This document shows, in pieces, positions 22,601 to 35,184 of a stretch of DNA of 64,000 bases. Source of the DNA: Adineta steineri (Eukaryota; Rotifera; Eurotatoria; Adinetida; Adinetidae); contig CAJNOI010000003.1 in the NCBI GenBank assembly GCA_905250115.1, forward strand, positions 1,545,014 through 1,609,013. The letters are read 5' to 3'. How positions within the stretch are numbered: position 1 is the stretch's first letter; the number at the start of each line of letters is the position of its first letter. The translations under genes and the position numbers were made by a program. The notes under the pieces were generated by a model, which saw only the letters and a program-made list of their open reading frames with translations, searched no databases and had not been told where the DNA came from.

Positions 22601-23237
22601 AATAAAACAAATATTAATTTTACATTAATTATGACAGATTTTGGTCAACCAAATCGTTTAACAACTCGACATATATTAACATTTGATATACAATCAGATG
22701 AAAATATGTCCATATCATTTTTAATAATTATTCTCTCGACATTTCTCATTATTATTTTATTAAGTTTTTTATTAATTCTTATAAATTGTTGTTTAAAAAG
22801 ACATAAAAATTCATTAAAAACTCAGGAAAAAACAACTTGGAAAAATATTTCACCAACAGCACCAAATAGTTGTTTAATTGATAATGAATATGTAAGATAA
22901 AATTCATTCGAAAGATTATTTTTTTCTAAGATTTTTTTTGTAATTTTAGATAACAACACAAACATCATTACCTCGTGTATCTAGTCGTGAACAACGAATT
23001 TATCCAACATTTTCTCGTACACATTCAGATAATAATTCTCAACATAATCATCATCGAAGAACATCTTCACATTTATCATTAGATAAAGTTAATCTTCCAT
23101 ATTCATCAGATAAACAAGATTATCAACAACATGTATCAATGACGGATATTAATAAATATTTAGAACGTTTTGAAAAAATCTATAATGATTCATCATCACA
23201 ACAATATTTACATCAACCTATTGGATCTGTTGTATAA
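19605..23237 (+). CDS. Type I transmembrane cadherin/protocadherin-like protein (899 aa)
   Basis: Exons 19605-21191, 22067-22891, 22950-23237; both introns phase 0. The frame is open back to 19422, but GTTTCAG just before ATAAAATAATG and the signal peptide MLFIIYLIFLFVSS make 19605 the likely start. Cadherin repeats are shown by linker motifs NINDN (residue ~120) and DLNDNPPKC (~221), DxD-type calcium motifs (AYDDDGD, TDIDEGDNAKLEYRL) and a later AYDPD. Later repeats are degenerate. One membrane helix lies at ~746-772 (FLIIILSTFLIIILL...), followed by a basic stop-transfer and a ~125-residue cytoplasmic tail without an obvious catenin-binding site. Calcium-dependent adhesion at the cell surface is the expected role. 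The first coding intron (875 bp) is full of transposon remnants. Confidence 0.85.
21440..21777. mobile_element. Outer MITE inserted in the LINE fragment
   Basis: Terminal inverted repeat TAGTAGCGTAATCAG at 21440-21454; the right end is TAGTGGCGTAACCAG read as complement of 21763-21777. A second inverted pair (GGGTAGGCACCGC, 21634-21646; complement at 21738-21750) lies inside. The element is clearly GC-richer than its surroundings. The ends resemble CAGTGGCGTA-type hAT-like MITEs; no clear target-site duplication is seen. Confidence 0.65.
21462..21624. mobile_element. Inner MITE nested in the outer MITE
   Basis: Ends CCAGACCCGTAGCCA (21462-21476) and the complement of 21610-21624 (CCAGGCCCGTAGCCA) differ at one position of 15. 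A run of C (about 21587-21598) lies inside. It sits wholly within the outer element, so it inserted last. Confidence 0.6.
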
Positions 23238-23400
23238 ACTTCGTTGAATTTTTCGTTTGTTTTTAATTAATAATAAAAAAAGATTCTTGACAAAATCTAT
23301 GTATATGTACAAATCCATGATTTTATAATGTGTTATTTCTACAAATAAATAAAAAACGTACAAATAATTAAACTTTAATTTCAAATAGATTGAAGAATTA

Positions 23401-23461
23401 GGGTGTGGGTGTGGGTGGGTGGGTTAAGAGAAGCTAAATATCCACACCCCACACCCACCCT
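23401..23461. repeat. Telomere-like hairpin 2
   Basis: The G-rich arm GGGTGTGGGTGTGGGTGGG starts at 23401; a C-rich inverted arm covers 23442-23461, with 17 bases of AT spacer. It lies between the 3' ends of the convergent cadherin and LRR genes. The palindrome CTCCAAATTTGGAG follows at about 23465; AATTTGGAGCTT also occurs 135 bases after hairpin 1. Confidence 0.8.
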
Positions 23462-23745
23462 CAACTCCAAATTTGGAGCTTACTTAACTTGACCCCTTTA
23501 CTATTATCAGATAACCGCTTTAAAACAGAGCGAATCCTTTCAATCTTTCGAGATCCCAGGCATGACTTCTACTATGAACGAAAGTCATTTCATTACGTAC
23601 TTTATCAAGATAGAAGTATATATCTTTTCGCGAGCTGCCCCTTGAAACACGTTTTTTTCCATAAGAGGCCTTCTTTGTTAATTATTTTTCAATGAAACAC
23701 TTTATATCAATACTCTCAGTTTTCAAGGAACACTGTTCAAGATTG

Positions 23746-25536
23746 TTAGTAATAATGTTTTACCTTCTTTTTTTTGCCACGTTTTTTTTTCTTCTTCATT
23801 TTAGCACTAAGTTTCAATATATCAGCGAATACAAATTGATCGATTTTCTCACTAACATTAATCATAATTTTTTTCAGTTTACCTATAAAGAAATAAATAT
23901 TGTCTAAATGAGATTAAGTAATATATAAATACTTACTTTCTTTTCGATTTTTTAATGCTTCTAAAATAATTCCTCCACATACATGTCCAATAACATTTTC
24001 GTCTAGATCAAGTTCTTCTATATCTTCTGAGATTTCAATTAATCTTCGAAAAAATTAGAAATAAAATTTTTCTATTCATAAGAAAGACTAACAAACCGAG
24101 CATAAGCATTTATTGTTTCTAGAACAACAGGAAAAGTATTTGATTGTAAACAATCAATTTCATTATCAAATAAATGAATTTTATGAACAGTAGGTCCAAA
24201 TGGAGGTATATCTTCAAGTGTCACCTTCTTCTTCTTTTTCTTTTTTTCTATAAAAATAATTAAATCTAATTGTCTTTTTTCTTAATATTTAATTTCTACT
24301 TTTTTTCTTTTTTTCTGCAGCTAACTCAGCTTCAGTTGGTTCAGGTAATAAACCTTGTGCTCGAAGTGCAGCTGTAAAATATAAGAACAAAGAGTAGTAA
24401 AAATTAATTCTTAATAATAAACTAAAACCTTGTTGTGCTTTAAAATCTTCTTCCATTCGTATTTTATCTCGTTTATCACTAAGTGCTTTTTCACACTCAA
24501 CTAACAATGGTTTTATTAAATTATGAGCACCTTGACACCCAAGTTGATTTCCATCAAGATAAATTTCACTAAATAAATTATTTGCCAAAAAACAGAAAAA
24601 TAAATTTTAGTATCTACGTTATTGCAGTTTGTACTAAAAGTTGACCTAATGGAGTTCCACATACAGGACCGATATCACAATACGTTAATGAAAGTCGTGT
24701 AATACCTCGATTTTCAAGTAAATTCGAACATAAGAATAAACATCCTTCATCACCAAATCTATAAATATGTTTATATTTGTTCCAATAATCATAGAAAATT
24801 AAAAACTCACTCATTATAATCAAGATTCAATACTCGAAGTGTGCCATAAATATGAATTCCCCTATAGAAGAAATATATAAAATCTATTCAAGTCTTGAGC
24901 AACATACATTGTGAGTCTCGATAATGGATGTGGTTGAATAAGACAGTCATTAAGTGTAAGAATTTGAATACCAGTTGTAGGTTGATTTAAAAAATTATTC
25001 TAATAAACAATACTGAATAATTTCGTTTTTATAATATTATATTTGCTTACAAGTTCAATACAATCAAGTAAATCCATACAAATATTCCATACACAAAGAT
25101 CTTTTACACTGTTATTTGCACACGCCAGCAATGTACGAATTATTGGTCGAACATGAGTTTCAGGCTATAACACATATTAAGAAAAAGAAATTCCTTGAAA
25201 ATGTATTCAAAAATACTAACAATTGCAATAGGTTCCGAAATCGATGTCTGTTCACCATCAATCGGTTTTTTAGGAGGTATTGGTCGTAGAAATAACTGAA
25301 AAGAAATTTTTCTTATGTTATTTTAATTAAACTAAAAATCTTACACTTTTCAAAACTTCACCCTCTGCATCTTCAAGTAATGATCGAACTGATCTGACAA
25401 CTTCCGTACAAGGAACACTATTATGATCAGCGCTATACTGATTATATAGTTTTAAAAAACGTCGTAATGATTTATCATTTTGTTCAATAACTTCAGTACT
25501 TTTTTTCGTTGGTTTTTTCTTCTTTTTTTCTGGCAT
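23746..25536 (-). CDS. Leucine-rich-repeat protein, LRRC71-like (423 aa, 11 exons)
   Basis: Exons in coding order: 25345-25536, 25221-25295, 25051-25164, 24908-24999, 24811-24861, 24618-24758, 24429-24568, 24300-24371, 24097-24247, 23937-24043, 23746-23882; total 1272 nt, frame intact throughout. Lys-rich termini (MPEKKKKKPTKK at the start, a KKKKKRGKKK stretch near the end) flank a region of ribonuclease-inhibitor-type LRRs: LRVLNLDYNEFGDEGCLFL, ITRLSLTYCDIG, SEIYLDGNQLGCQGAHNL. A later part reads DIPPFGPTVHKIHLFDNEID and EELDLDENVIGHVCGGIILEAL. No signal peptide or helix: intracellular. LRRC71 similarity is from memory and tentative. LRR proteins of this sort are often ciliary or scaffold proteins. 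Confidence 0.8.
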
Positions 25537-26133
25537 TACGAATTTATGTACAAAAAACAGAATTCTTTCAATAGTTAACAGATGTCGCCATTTTCATATT
25601 CTGTTTCTATAGTAATACCTCTACGAATAAAATCACTTATGCATTTTGAATATAAATTTTTAAATGTTAATTTATTATCAAAACTTTTAGTTAAATATCA
25701 ATGATTTATTATTAAAATATTTTTTAAATAAATGAAATTCTATAAAAAAATTCCTATACAACTGAGACAAAATCCGATGATTGAAAGACGTTAAAAAAAT
25801 CAATAAACAAACAATTCGACAGCTGCATGGATAAACTGTGGATTCCCGTTCGTTGATTTCTAAGAACGAATGAATAGTCAAAGAAAAAAAAAACAACTAG
25901 TATATCACAGAACAGATCTTTTTATTTCTTTAAAAATTCGCGTCGTCATCATCATAAAAACAAGAGCTTCTCTAATTTTCAAAGACGAAATGTATCATAT
26001 AAATTTTCTATCGATAAATTCTATATTAAAGGATTAATTTGGCATTTTTTCTCATAGAATTCGATTTATCGCAAAAATCATATGAGAATGAATTTAAAAA
26101 AAGATTGATTGATATAAAATTTATTTATTTCAG
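25537..26133. other. Intergenic between divergent genes
   Basis: Shared upstream region of the LRR gene and the RRM gene. It ends in TTTATTTATTTCAG, an acceptor directly on the ATG of the RRM gene. Nothing else is recognisable. Confidence 0.5.
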
Positions 26134-28452
26134 ATGGCTGCTGCAATAGAAACAAAACTTTATGTAACGAATTTTCCGAGTTCAGCTACTCGACAACAAT
26201 TACAACAATTTTTTTCACGTTTTGGTCGTGTACAAGAATGTGCTAGTAAGTAAAATAAATTTTTTAAATATTAAAAATTTCAATCATTTTTAGTTATGTG
26301 GAATTCATATGCATTTGTTCATTATGCAACGATGGAAGAAGGTAAATTTAAATGTTTAAGTTTTAAAAGATACGAATAATTAAATGTAATATTTAGCTCG
26401 TCGTGCACTTGATCAATCAAATGGTGCGATGTTTCTTAATCGAAAACTCATTGTTCAATTATCAACATCACGTTTTCGTCCACAACCTAAAGAAGCAACT
26501 AATCCATTATCACAACCACCTAAGCAACTAATGGTTATGACGAATCCATCATCATCATCAGTTGCTTATCATCATTTAACGAATGGAGGAGGATCAACAA
26601 TTAAACAACAACAACAACAACAACAGCAGCAGCCAAATCCACTCACACAACAGTATTCGAATGGTAAAGATTCATCTATATACTTAGATAAGATCATTAT
26701 ATTTCATTCTCAGAAATCTAGGCAGAAAGTATATAGTAGCATGTATTATAACCTAATTCTCGGAATCTATGTCATACAGCCTATTCATCACTAAATAAGC
26801 AAAGTATTTCTTTTGAACAATACATTTCATTTTTATTTTAGAAGTCAATTATGATATGATGACAGGTTATAATCCTCAATGTTCATCACCGATATTACAA
26901 GATGGAAATAATTTTTTTCCAAATACATATCGTCCTCCATCACCATTTTATTTATCTCAAGAACTTAATAATGGCTATTATTCACAATATTCCAATATAC
27001 AAATGGATAGAATGACACCTTCACCATTATCAATTCAATTAAATAAACTAAATCATATTAAATCAAATAAAAATAATATCAAAACAGGTAATGGGTATTT
27101 TTTTAGAGAGAAAAAGTTTTTTTTTTATTTTAAATTTATTCGTTTATAGATATTGGTACAAATGGTGAAATTCCGAAATTATATTGTACGAATTTACCAG
27201 ATAATTGTAAAGCAAATGATTTACAACGTTTATTTTCAACATTTGGTCAAGTTATTGATTGTGTTATTCTATGGGATTATTACGCATTTGTTACATTTAA
27301 ATCATTTCCAGAAGCAGAACATGCTTTACATACACTTCATGGTTATACATGGAAAGATCGACGTCTTATTGTAGAATGGTCACGTGCATCAGGACGACGA
27401 CAACAACAACAAACATCACCATCACCAACGACACCAAGACTTGGATCATTTGGTTGTATGTTATATAAAATTAAATAAATAAAAAACAATCATTTTAATG
27501 ATTATTTTCTTTTTCTAGCTGAAGTTTCAACACCACCGTCACCTCGAAGTCGTCCATCAACATTATTATCTCATCAATCTGCTTCAAATGGACAATTTTA
27601 TGGAAATAATTCACCAAAAATTCTTTCACCACTTAAATCACAATCACCACATCATACATTCAATCAAAATCTTGCGATGATGTCAATCATTCAACAACAA
27701 CAACAACCAGTTTTACACCATCATCATCATTCATCGATGCCATATGGAACATATTCAAATCGAAATAATGTTGAATCATTAATCAATGAAAATCAACCAA
27801 TATTTGATGGGTAAGATTAAAGTTCAATGAATAGGTTTGAAAGTATTACAGAGATTAAAATAGGATTCGATAATGTTATATAAAATTAAATTGATACATC
27901 AATCACTCTAAATCCATTTGTATAATCTGTATATGATTTTTATATTTTAGTTTAACAAATTCTTCATCAAATCATCGTCTTGATTTATCACCATTTATTG
28001 ATTCAAATACATCAAATTCAAATACATTATTTTCATCATCATGTGAACTTCCATCACCATCATCACCTGTATCAATAACAAATGTTTATCAACCATCAGA
28101 TATTGCTGCTTTACTTGAACCATCATCATCTGATGTATCAATAAATAAAAAATCAACAGAAAATTCAAGAATTAATGATATAACAAATACTTTATCATCA
28201 CAATCAACAAATATTCAATCATCATGTTCATCGACAGCAGCTGCTGCTGCTTTATTTCAGGAAAATTTATTATCATCATTATTTGGTTCATTAGAACCAT
28301 TTAGTAAATTATTTCCAATTGATGAACAATCAACAACAACATCAAATTCACGTTATAATCATATTTTACCAACATCATCACCATTATTAACAACAGCACC
28401 TGATAATAGTCATTATCCAATATATTATGGGCATAATAATTCTTGGCATTAA
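26134..28452 (+). CDS. Two-RRM RNA-binding protein, RBM4/Lark-like (590 aa)
   Basis: Exons 26134-26245, 26294-26341, 26397-26663, 26842-27087, 27150-27455, 27519-27810, 27951-28452. RRM1 (residues ~7-80) has RNP2 KLYVTNF and RNP1 NSYAFVHY; RRM2 (~233-305) has RNP2 KLYCTNL and RNP1 DYYAFVTF. The short loop between strands 2 and 3 in both is typical of RBM4/Lark-type domains, which bind pre-mRNA or mRNA in splicing and translational control. The RRMs are separated by a Gln/Ser/Pro linker containing a (CAA/CAG)n Gln run, and the C-terminal half is a long Ser/Pro/Asn-rich disordered region with polyGln and polyHis tracts. No CCHC knuckle, present in vertebrate RBM4, was seen. The ATG directly follows a splice acceptor. 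Confidence 0.8.
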
Positions 28453-31099
28453 ACTAGCAAATAAACAAATTTGTCTATTCTGTTTTCTTTTTGTTTCTCT
28501 TTCGCCGGTGTGTGTATTCATTCATTTTTTTTGTTATGATTTCGCGCAACAAAAAAAACTATCTAGATCCTTTTGCTTTGTTGTCTTTTTTTTTTCTTTC
28601 TAGTCGCACTTTTCTTCTTCTGTCTGTTATTGTCGGCCTTTTTGTCTCACTCTCTCTCTTCGCGCGATGAATAGTAGTTCGTTTTCGTTTTCTTTGATTA
28701 TTATTATTATTTCGACATATGCGATCTCTTAGGGAAAAAAAACTATTACTTTGCTGTAGTTTAGCTTTGTGTGTTTAAAAAACAAACATATTCGTTTTTT
28801 TCTTGTCTCAGGTTTCTTTTTTTCTGTGTTTCTTTGTTTACAAGAAAATCAAGAAGGTACTCACCATGACTTTATCTCGTACTCCGGTCTCGCGTTGTAA
28901 TACATCTATGTATTTGTTGTTGTTGTTGTTGTTGTTTTCTTTTTTCTCTCTCGGGCAAGGTTTATTGTTATCTTTGCACGATCGATTCTTTGTCTTCTTT
29001 AGTATTTCAAACAGCATACTCCTATTTGAACAGTCTTCTCATTTATTAAACTCTCATCATTTATGTGTAGGTAAACCAAACATGTTCATTTTTGTTGGTT
29101 TTTTTGTTTCTTCTACTTCTTTCTCAGTTCCTATACTGAAACGGATGAGCTCTAGTTGTTTGTTATTCAGTTGTGTGTATGAGTGTTTTCTGTTTTTCTT
29201 GCTCTCGTTCTTTTTTATTTCTTCGCACACTCAACTACACACACAAGCATGTTAAAACAACGTGTTTTCTTTTTTTTTGTTTGGTTTTTTTTTTCATCAT
29301 TATTTTTCTATTACTTCTTTCTGTGGATTTCAACCAGGATTTGTTGTGTTGAACATGTTAACGATTGTACTCCAGTAAGGAGATAAACATAACGAAAAAA
29401 CAAAAGAGAACTTTAAAACTAAAACAAATTTTCTTGAAATGATAACGAAATGAGAAAATAAAAGAGTTTTATTGATTTCATACGACAATGTTAGCATAAA
29501 TTATTATATATGAAGTTCTAGAGCCACTTGATAATAGTTTTTTTACAGCAGCAATCAAAAACTTTTGTTAATAGAAGAATTGTCTGATAATTGCTTTTAT
29601 TTGAATGTTAATGTATGGCGAATCATCGCGAAGAGATAAAAACTCATTTTTAAAAGTTTCAATTGTCCATACTGTTATGTCTTACGGCGAAAACATTCAA
29701 TATACTTTTCTATTACCGCAAGTCAAATAACCACTTTATATAACACTAGTTCATGTACTTGATGAGTTTTATTTGCCAAAAAAAGGAAATAAAAGCTATA
29801 CATTTTATTGTTGGCTACCATATTCATGAGATACTATCATAATTCTACTGGTTTGAAGGTACCTATTGAAAACCATAAAAAAATTCAATGTACTTGATAC
29901 TAGAGCAACGAATGATTGTGTTAATACTATTTGACCTGTAACTGACAGTTGAGAATTAACAATATCAAATGGTACATGTTTTAAATAATACAGACATAAT
30001 GAGAAATATCTTGCTTTTTTTTCAGAATTATTTTATCTTGGATTGTGTGCTTATAAACGAATGTTTAAAGTTATGCCATAACTCATTTTTCTCGATCAAG
30101 ATAAAATAATTATGCTTAGTTTTCTTATGAAAGAATCAATCAAAACTTATTCATCTATAATATTAATATTCAAATCTAACTATGCTTGAATGAATAATAA
30201 AATTCATTGAATTTGTAAAGGTAAGAAATTGATTTGATTAAAAATCAAACTACTAGCGCCTTCTATTTCTTTTTGTCTATGATTTCTTATTGGGTCTACT
30301 CACGAATTTTTTTTTCAGAAAGAAAGAAGGTGCTCATAAAATGAGTCACTCAAGTAATAAAGTGCACTTCATTTGTCTGCTGTGTTATGTTTGCAAACAT
30401 TTCAATTCTTTGTCTACAATAATGTTTTACCTGTATGATTCGTTTAGTCTCTATTAAGAAGGTTTTATATTTACTTTTTTTTGATATTCTTAATATTTTT
30501 ACGAAAAATAAACATCATCTCAATATGTGTGTTTACATACCATTCATAGACGATTTAAGAATTTACATGTGCGTTCGTGCAACGATGCTTACAAAAGAAT
30601 CTGTATGAATACTCGACAATATATATATATTTTTGTATTCATCATTAACAGGTTATTACACAACAGGCGAACATCTATTTTAACGTTATGTTTGTCAATT
30701 AGTTTGAGACGTGCTTTTTTCTTCTTTATCGTCTATCGAAGAAAGGACCGAGACGAGAGACATAGAGAGAAAGAGAGAGAGAAAGAGAAAAGAGTAGTAA
30801 TAGTTAGTCAATCTTTAAAAACAACATAAAAAAAGAACGCCAACGATTACAATTTTTTTTTTGAATAGTTTATGTTTTTACTATATCAGGTAGTGGCATT
30901 CAATAGGTAAGTTAATGTTATTGAGCAATAGAAAGAAAGAGAATAATCCGTCATCGTCGTCATTCGATATTTACTGTCTACCTTTTGCTCTTTATTCATG
31001 GATTTATCTTTCAGTGAATGTTTTTTCTTTGGTCTGATCAAAGAAAAAAAATAATAAAAAGGTCGTTGTTTTTTTTTCTAGATCATCTTTTTATCTTTA
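28453..31099. other. Long intergenic stretch (2.6 kb), no gene recognised
   Basis: T-rich (28453-29390), then AT-rich. A GA-rich tract lies at about 30760-30795. An acceptor-like T run ending in CTAG at 31081 precedes the CLIC-like gene. Open frames at 28803-29255 and 30527-30829 are simple-sequence artefacts. Confidence 0.45.
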
Positions 31100-31974
31100 A
31101 TGGATTCAATCAATCCTCAAGTACCATCCGTGGCATTATTTGTCACTGTAAGTACTTTCTTTGTTGTTGATCTTTATTTATTTTGTTTATTAAGCGATCT
31201 GAAATTGATTTTTCTCATCGTTCACCAAGTCCAATATGTCAACGATGGTTTATGGTTTTATATCTTAAATCCGAAGCAAAAGAACTTGCATTAACAGTAA
31301 ATATTTATTCAGTCTGAATTTACTTTTTTATCTATTTTTAAAATTCTAAAAAGGTTTATCCTGTTAATATGAAAAATCCTGAACAAGAATTTAAAAAAGC
31401 ATATAATTCCAATCCACCTGTTGTTGTATTTAATGAAACAAATGATAAATCATCACAAGTTGTTTTAACTGATAGTCGTGATATTGAAGTTGAAATAAGT
31501 AAATGTTTTCCAGTTATGAATATGAATTCATTAAAAGAAGCTGAAGATGTTTGTTCAAATGTTTATATTAAATTTCATCCATATTTAAAATCATCAACAG
31601 GTGATCAACAAGAACAAATGAAATTACGTAGTTTATTAACTGAATTAAAACGTATCAATGATTATCTTGAAGAAACAGGAAGTAAATTTTTATCAGGAAA
31701 TGAAATGACATTTATTGATTGTGACATTATGCCTAAATTACAACATATACGTATTGCTGGAAAATATTATAAAAATTTAGATATACCAAATGAATTAAGA
31801 GCATTATGGTTATATATGGAACGTTGTTATCAATCGAAAGCATTTCAAGAATCATGTCCATTTGATCAAGATATATTAATGCATTATGAAGGGAAAGTTG
31901 CACCAAATCATAAACCATTTGGTAAAACACCGACATTACAGCAACCAACAATGACATTAACAATACCAGCATGA
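31100..31974 (+). CDS. Chloride intracellular channel (CLIC/EXC-4)-like protein (256 aa)
   Basis: Exons 31100-31147, 31195-31296, 31354-31974, phase 0 introns. The GST-like CLIC fold is shown by PICQRWFMVLYLKS near the N-terminus and, in the all-helical half, KFLSGNEMTFIDCDIMPKL, YYKNLDIP and AFQESCPFDQDI, which align with the FLDGNELTLADCNLLPKL and FASTCPDDEEI regions of animal CLICs. Length matches the family (~240-255). The glutaredoxin-like motif CPFS of vertebrate CLICs is here S28-P-I-C31, so the nucleophilic Cys is replaced and a Cys appears at the other end. Invertebrate EXC-4 proteins also lack the usual Cys. Soluble, membrane-inserting and tubulogenesis roles are known for the family; the function here is inferred. 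Confidence 0.85.
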
Positions 31975-33693
31975 AAATTCCTATATCTATATATATGCAT
32001 ATACACTTATATACATATGAATGACTTGTTTTTCTTTTGTATATAGTTGTGTCTTTTTTTTCTTCTCATTTTGAATGAACAAATTTCTTTTACTTTTTCG
32101 TTATGGCTTGTATGTCAATGTCATATTTTCTTGCTTTATTATGTTTTTTTTCTCTCTCGCTGTATTGCCAGCTTTTTATTTGTCTAGCAAATTTGAATGA
32201 TTGATCTAAAGAAATCTGTTTGATACAGATTGAATGAACGATTCTTTCTTTGTTTCTTTTTTTTTTCTATTTTATATGTGGAAATTATAAAGAAAAGAAA
32301 AATAAAGATTTTGATCACGAAGAACATTTTTTAGAGAATTGATTTAACTCTAACTTTAATTACTTTTCTAATGAAAATATTTATTTGAATCAACAATGAT
32401 AGACTTTACACTAATGTTAAAATGTAATTTACTTCAAATAAATATTTATTAATGCTGTTATTATTAACTTTATTTTATGTCATTAAAACTAAAAATGTAT
32501 CTGAAGTATTTTAATGATAAAAGTGAACTTTATATATATATGTGTATACTTCAATTGTGAACTTTTTCAATAGAGTTACAAATGATGAACTCATTGTTAT
32601 CTCATCAATATAGATTCGTATGAGTTTTAAATGAAACAATAAAATGTTTTATATTTATCAAAATGATTATTCAGTAAATTTACTTAGATACAAATTTATT
32701 CAAAACTCAAAAGAGTTGTAATGCAGTTCTATGTATTCGATGACATAGAATGTAATTATTGTTTTATTTTGACGTTTTTATATGAAAATTTGACCATGAA
32801 AGACAGATAATGGATTTATTTAGAGAGAAAAGTCGTGAAGTCAAACGCGACTCTCCATTTCAATCGTGTATCATTGTTGTATAAGAAAATATTCCTTTTT
32901 ATTTATTCTAAAAAGAATAATTAATGAATATAGCAAAAGTATCGTATCTCTATTTGATTCGCTGAGTGAATAGCAGCATTTCATTCCCTCTAGCATTTTA
33001 GTATGACTTAATTTGGAATAAATAAACGTCATCCGGACCAAAGATGCCATTTGTTCCATTGTGAATTGAAAAAAGTTTCAAGTGACAATCGATTTTGTTG
33101 AGTGTGTAAATAGACTGCAATGATGTAATCATTATTATAGTTCTATCAGAAACATTCTTTCCTTAGAAAAAGAAAAAGTTACTATACAAAGTTAAATCTA
33201 TGAAAATAATGTATTCCGTTTATATATTGTCAAGTACAAAGATATTACAAACTTATCTTTCATTGTCCTTCACATGTAATAAAAATACTACTTTTAATTT
33301 AGAATAGAAATCAACGAGTGAATACTTTGAAATTCATTCTTTTCGAATCTTAACTAGTTGAATATATTAAGAGAAGTGTTCTAACAGGGTTATATACAGA
33401 CTATTGACTCTTATTTGATGACACTTTGAAGTGATCATCACCCTGTCACAGTGAACAATTTTCATCAATGTCAATAGTGTTCAGAACTATATTTTCTTGT
33501 CTAGTGAACACATTATTTCAAATAAAAGAGCATTCATACCTGAGTGACCAGTCTATTGATATACATATACACATACAAAATTATAAAAGATATATATGTA
33601 AATTATATATATTTAAAAAGAAAAAAAAATCTGTACTTTGTTTTTTTTCTCTATTATTAATAAAAATCTTTCTTGCATGACAATAAAATAATT
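31975..33693. other. Intergenic between convergent genes
   Basis: 1.7 kb of AT-rich sequence at the 3' ends of the CLIC-like and LRR genes. AATAAA-type signals occur around 32302. No gene seen. Confidence 0.5.
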
Positions 33694-35184
33694 TTACAAA
33701 TACAGAATAGCGAATAACAACAAAAAAAGTGTATATGAAAAAAACGAATATAGAGACGTTGATAAAGATGTAGTTTTTTTTTGAACATTACCACTTGCTT
33801 TCTGTAGTTTATTTGATGATAATGTTGTTGTTGTTGGTTTTAATTTTCTTTCTTGACATAAACGACTACATTGATTATCTAATGAACAATTTAAAAAATT
33901 ATCTAATTCAAAAATATTTATTGGATGATTTAAAAATTTCATTATTTGTTGAGAATTTTTAGCTTCTATAATTGTATTATTTGTAACTATACATGCTTGT
34001 TCCGGTTTAAATAAACGATTAATTTCTTTTGCATATCTACGTTTGAAATGAAATATATTTACTAATTGACAATTACATTGAAATTTTGTATAAGCATCTA
34101 GTTTTATATCTAAAGTTGGATGACTTAATAGAATACAATTATCTAATGGCGATATATGTAATTGTTTTTCCGTATTTATCCATAAACGTGTAAGATTTTC
34201 AATTCCACAAAAAGCATTTTTATCAATATATTGTAACGGATTTTTTGTTAATGTTAATATACGAAGTTTCGGTACATGTTCAAATGTATATTCATCAATA
34301 GTTTCAATTAAATTTGATGATAAATCAATTTGATCAATAGTTTGTGATTGTAAATCATCGATATTAACTAATTGATTTTGTGTAAAATCAATATATTTTA
34401 ATTTTTTTAATTTTTTTATTGATGATATTAACGGTTGTGTACGAAAAACTTCCGGTAAACGATATAAAATAAGACTTTCAAGTGATGTTAAATATTCAAT
34501 TGGTAATAAACTTGTTTGATGTGTACTTATTAATTTTAGATATGTTAAATGTTGACCAACTGTTGTTGTTGTTATATTATGATAACGATAATTATCTAAA
34601 TAAATATTCATTAATTCTAAACGATTCAATTGTGGTAATTGATTGAATAATGTTTCTAAATTAAATTTTTTATCATGTTTATGTATTTGATGATAATGTA
34701 CATTTTTTAATGTTAAAGATTTTAATGTTTTAAATGAATCGGAAAAGAAGATGTCTTGAAAATTTCCTGTTGATGTTGATAATGAATTAATTGTTGAATT
34801 TCCAATAACAAATTTTTCTAAATGATTTATTTTCGAAAATGATTCTTCGTTTAAACCAATTAAATTACAAGAACGTAATGATAATGTATTGATGTTTAAA
34901 TCAGCAAATGTTTTATCTCCAATTTGTAAATCTTGTGAACAAGATTCGATTTCAATTCTTTTATAATGAATATTTGGTAGAAAATGTGGAACATATGAAT
35001 GACCAGTACATTTTAATGATATTGCATTTGGTGATATATCTTCACATTCACATTGTTGATGTTGTTGTTGACTATCATAAGGATAATATTGAGTACAAAA
35101 TGAATGTGTTGATGATTGAGCATTTGTTAATGAAATAATTAGAATTAAAAAATAGATAATGTAATACATTGAATTAAAATACAT
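33694..35184 (-). CDS. Secreted, probably surface-anchored LRR protein 1 (496 aa)
   Basis: Single exon. The N-terminal signal peptide ends around ISLTNA/QSS (residue ~22). A Cys-containing N-terminal cap (CTQYYPYD...CECEDISPNAISLKC) precedes several extracellular-type LRRs, best seen as LTRLWINTEKQLHISPL, LRILTLTKNPLQYIDKNAF and IDQIDLSSNLIETID. A Cys cap follows (FQCNCQLVNIF...CSLDNQCSRLC). The C-terminus is a hydrophobic helix (FFSYTLFLLLFAILYL) with no cytoplasmic tail, so a GPI anchor is likely. On the minus strand the ATG directly follows TTTCAG, an acceptor with no intervening 5' UTR. Possible adhesion or recognition receptor; ligand unknown. Confidence 0.8.
   Translation of the reverse strand: MYFNSMYYIIYFLILIISLTNAQSSTHSFCTQYYPYDSQQQHQQCECEDISPNAISLKCTGHSYVPHFLPNIHYKRIEIESCSQDLQIGDKTFADLNINTLSLRSCNLIGLNEESFSKINHLEKFVIGNSTINSLSTSTGNFQDIFFSDSFKTLKSLTLKNVHYHQIHKHDKKFNLETLFNQLPQLNRLELMNIYLDNYRYHNITTTTVGQHLTYLKLISTHQTSLLPIEYLTSLESLILYRLPEVFRTQPLISSIKKLKKLKYIDFTQNQLVNIDDLQSQTIDQIDLSSNLIETIDEYTFEHVPKLRILTLTKNPLQYIDKNAFCGIENLTRLWINTEKQLHISPLDNCILLSHPTLDIKLDAYTKFQCNCQLVNIFHFKRRYAKEINRLFKPEQACIVTNNTIIEAKNSQQIMKFLNHPINIFELDNFLNCSLDNQCSRLCQERKLKPTTTTLSSNKLQKASGNVQKKTTSLSTSLYSFFSYTLFLLLFAILYL

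Noticed and set aside
28803..29386. 150-codon Phe/Leu/Ser-rich frame resembling a membrane protein
   Set aside because: The hydrophobicity comes from T-rich simple sequence; no plausible exon continuation.
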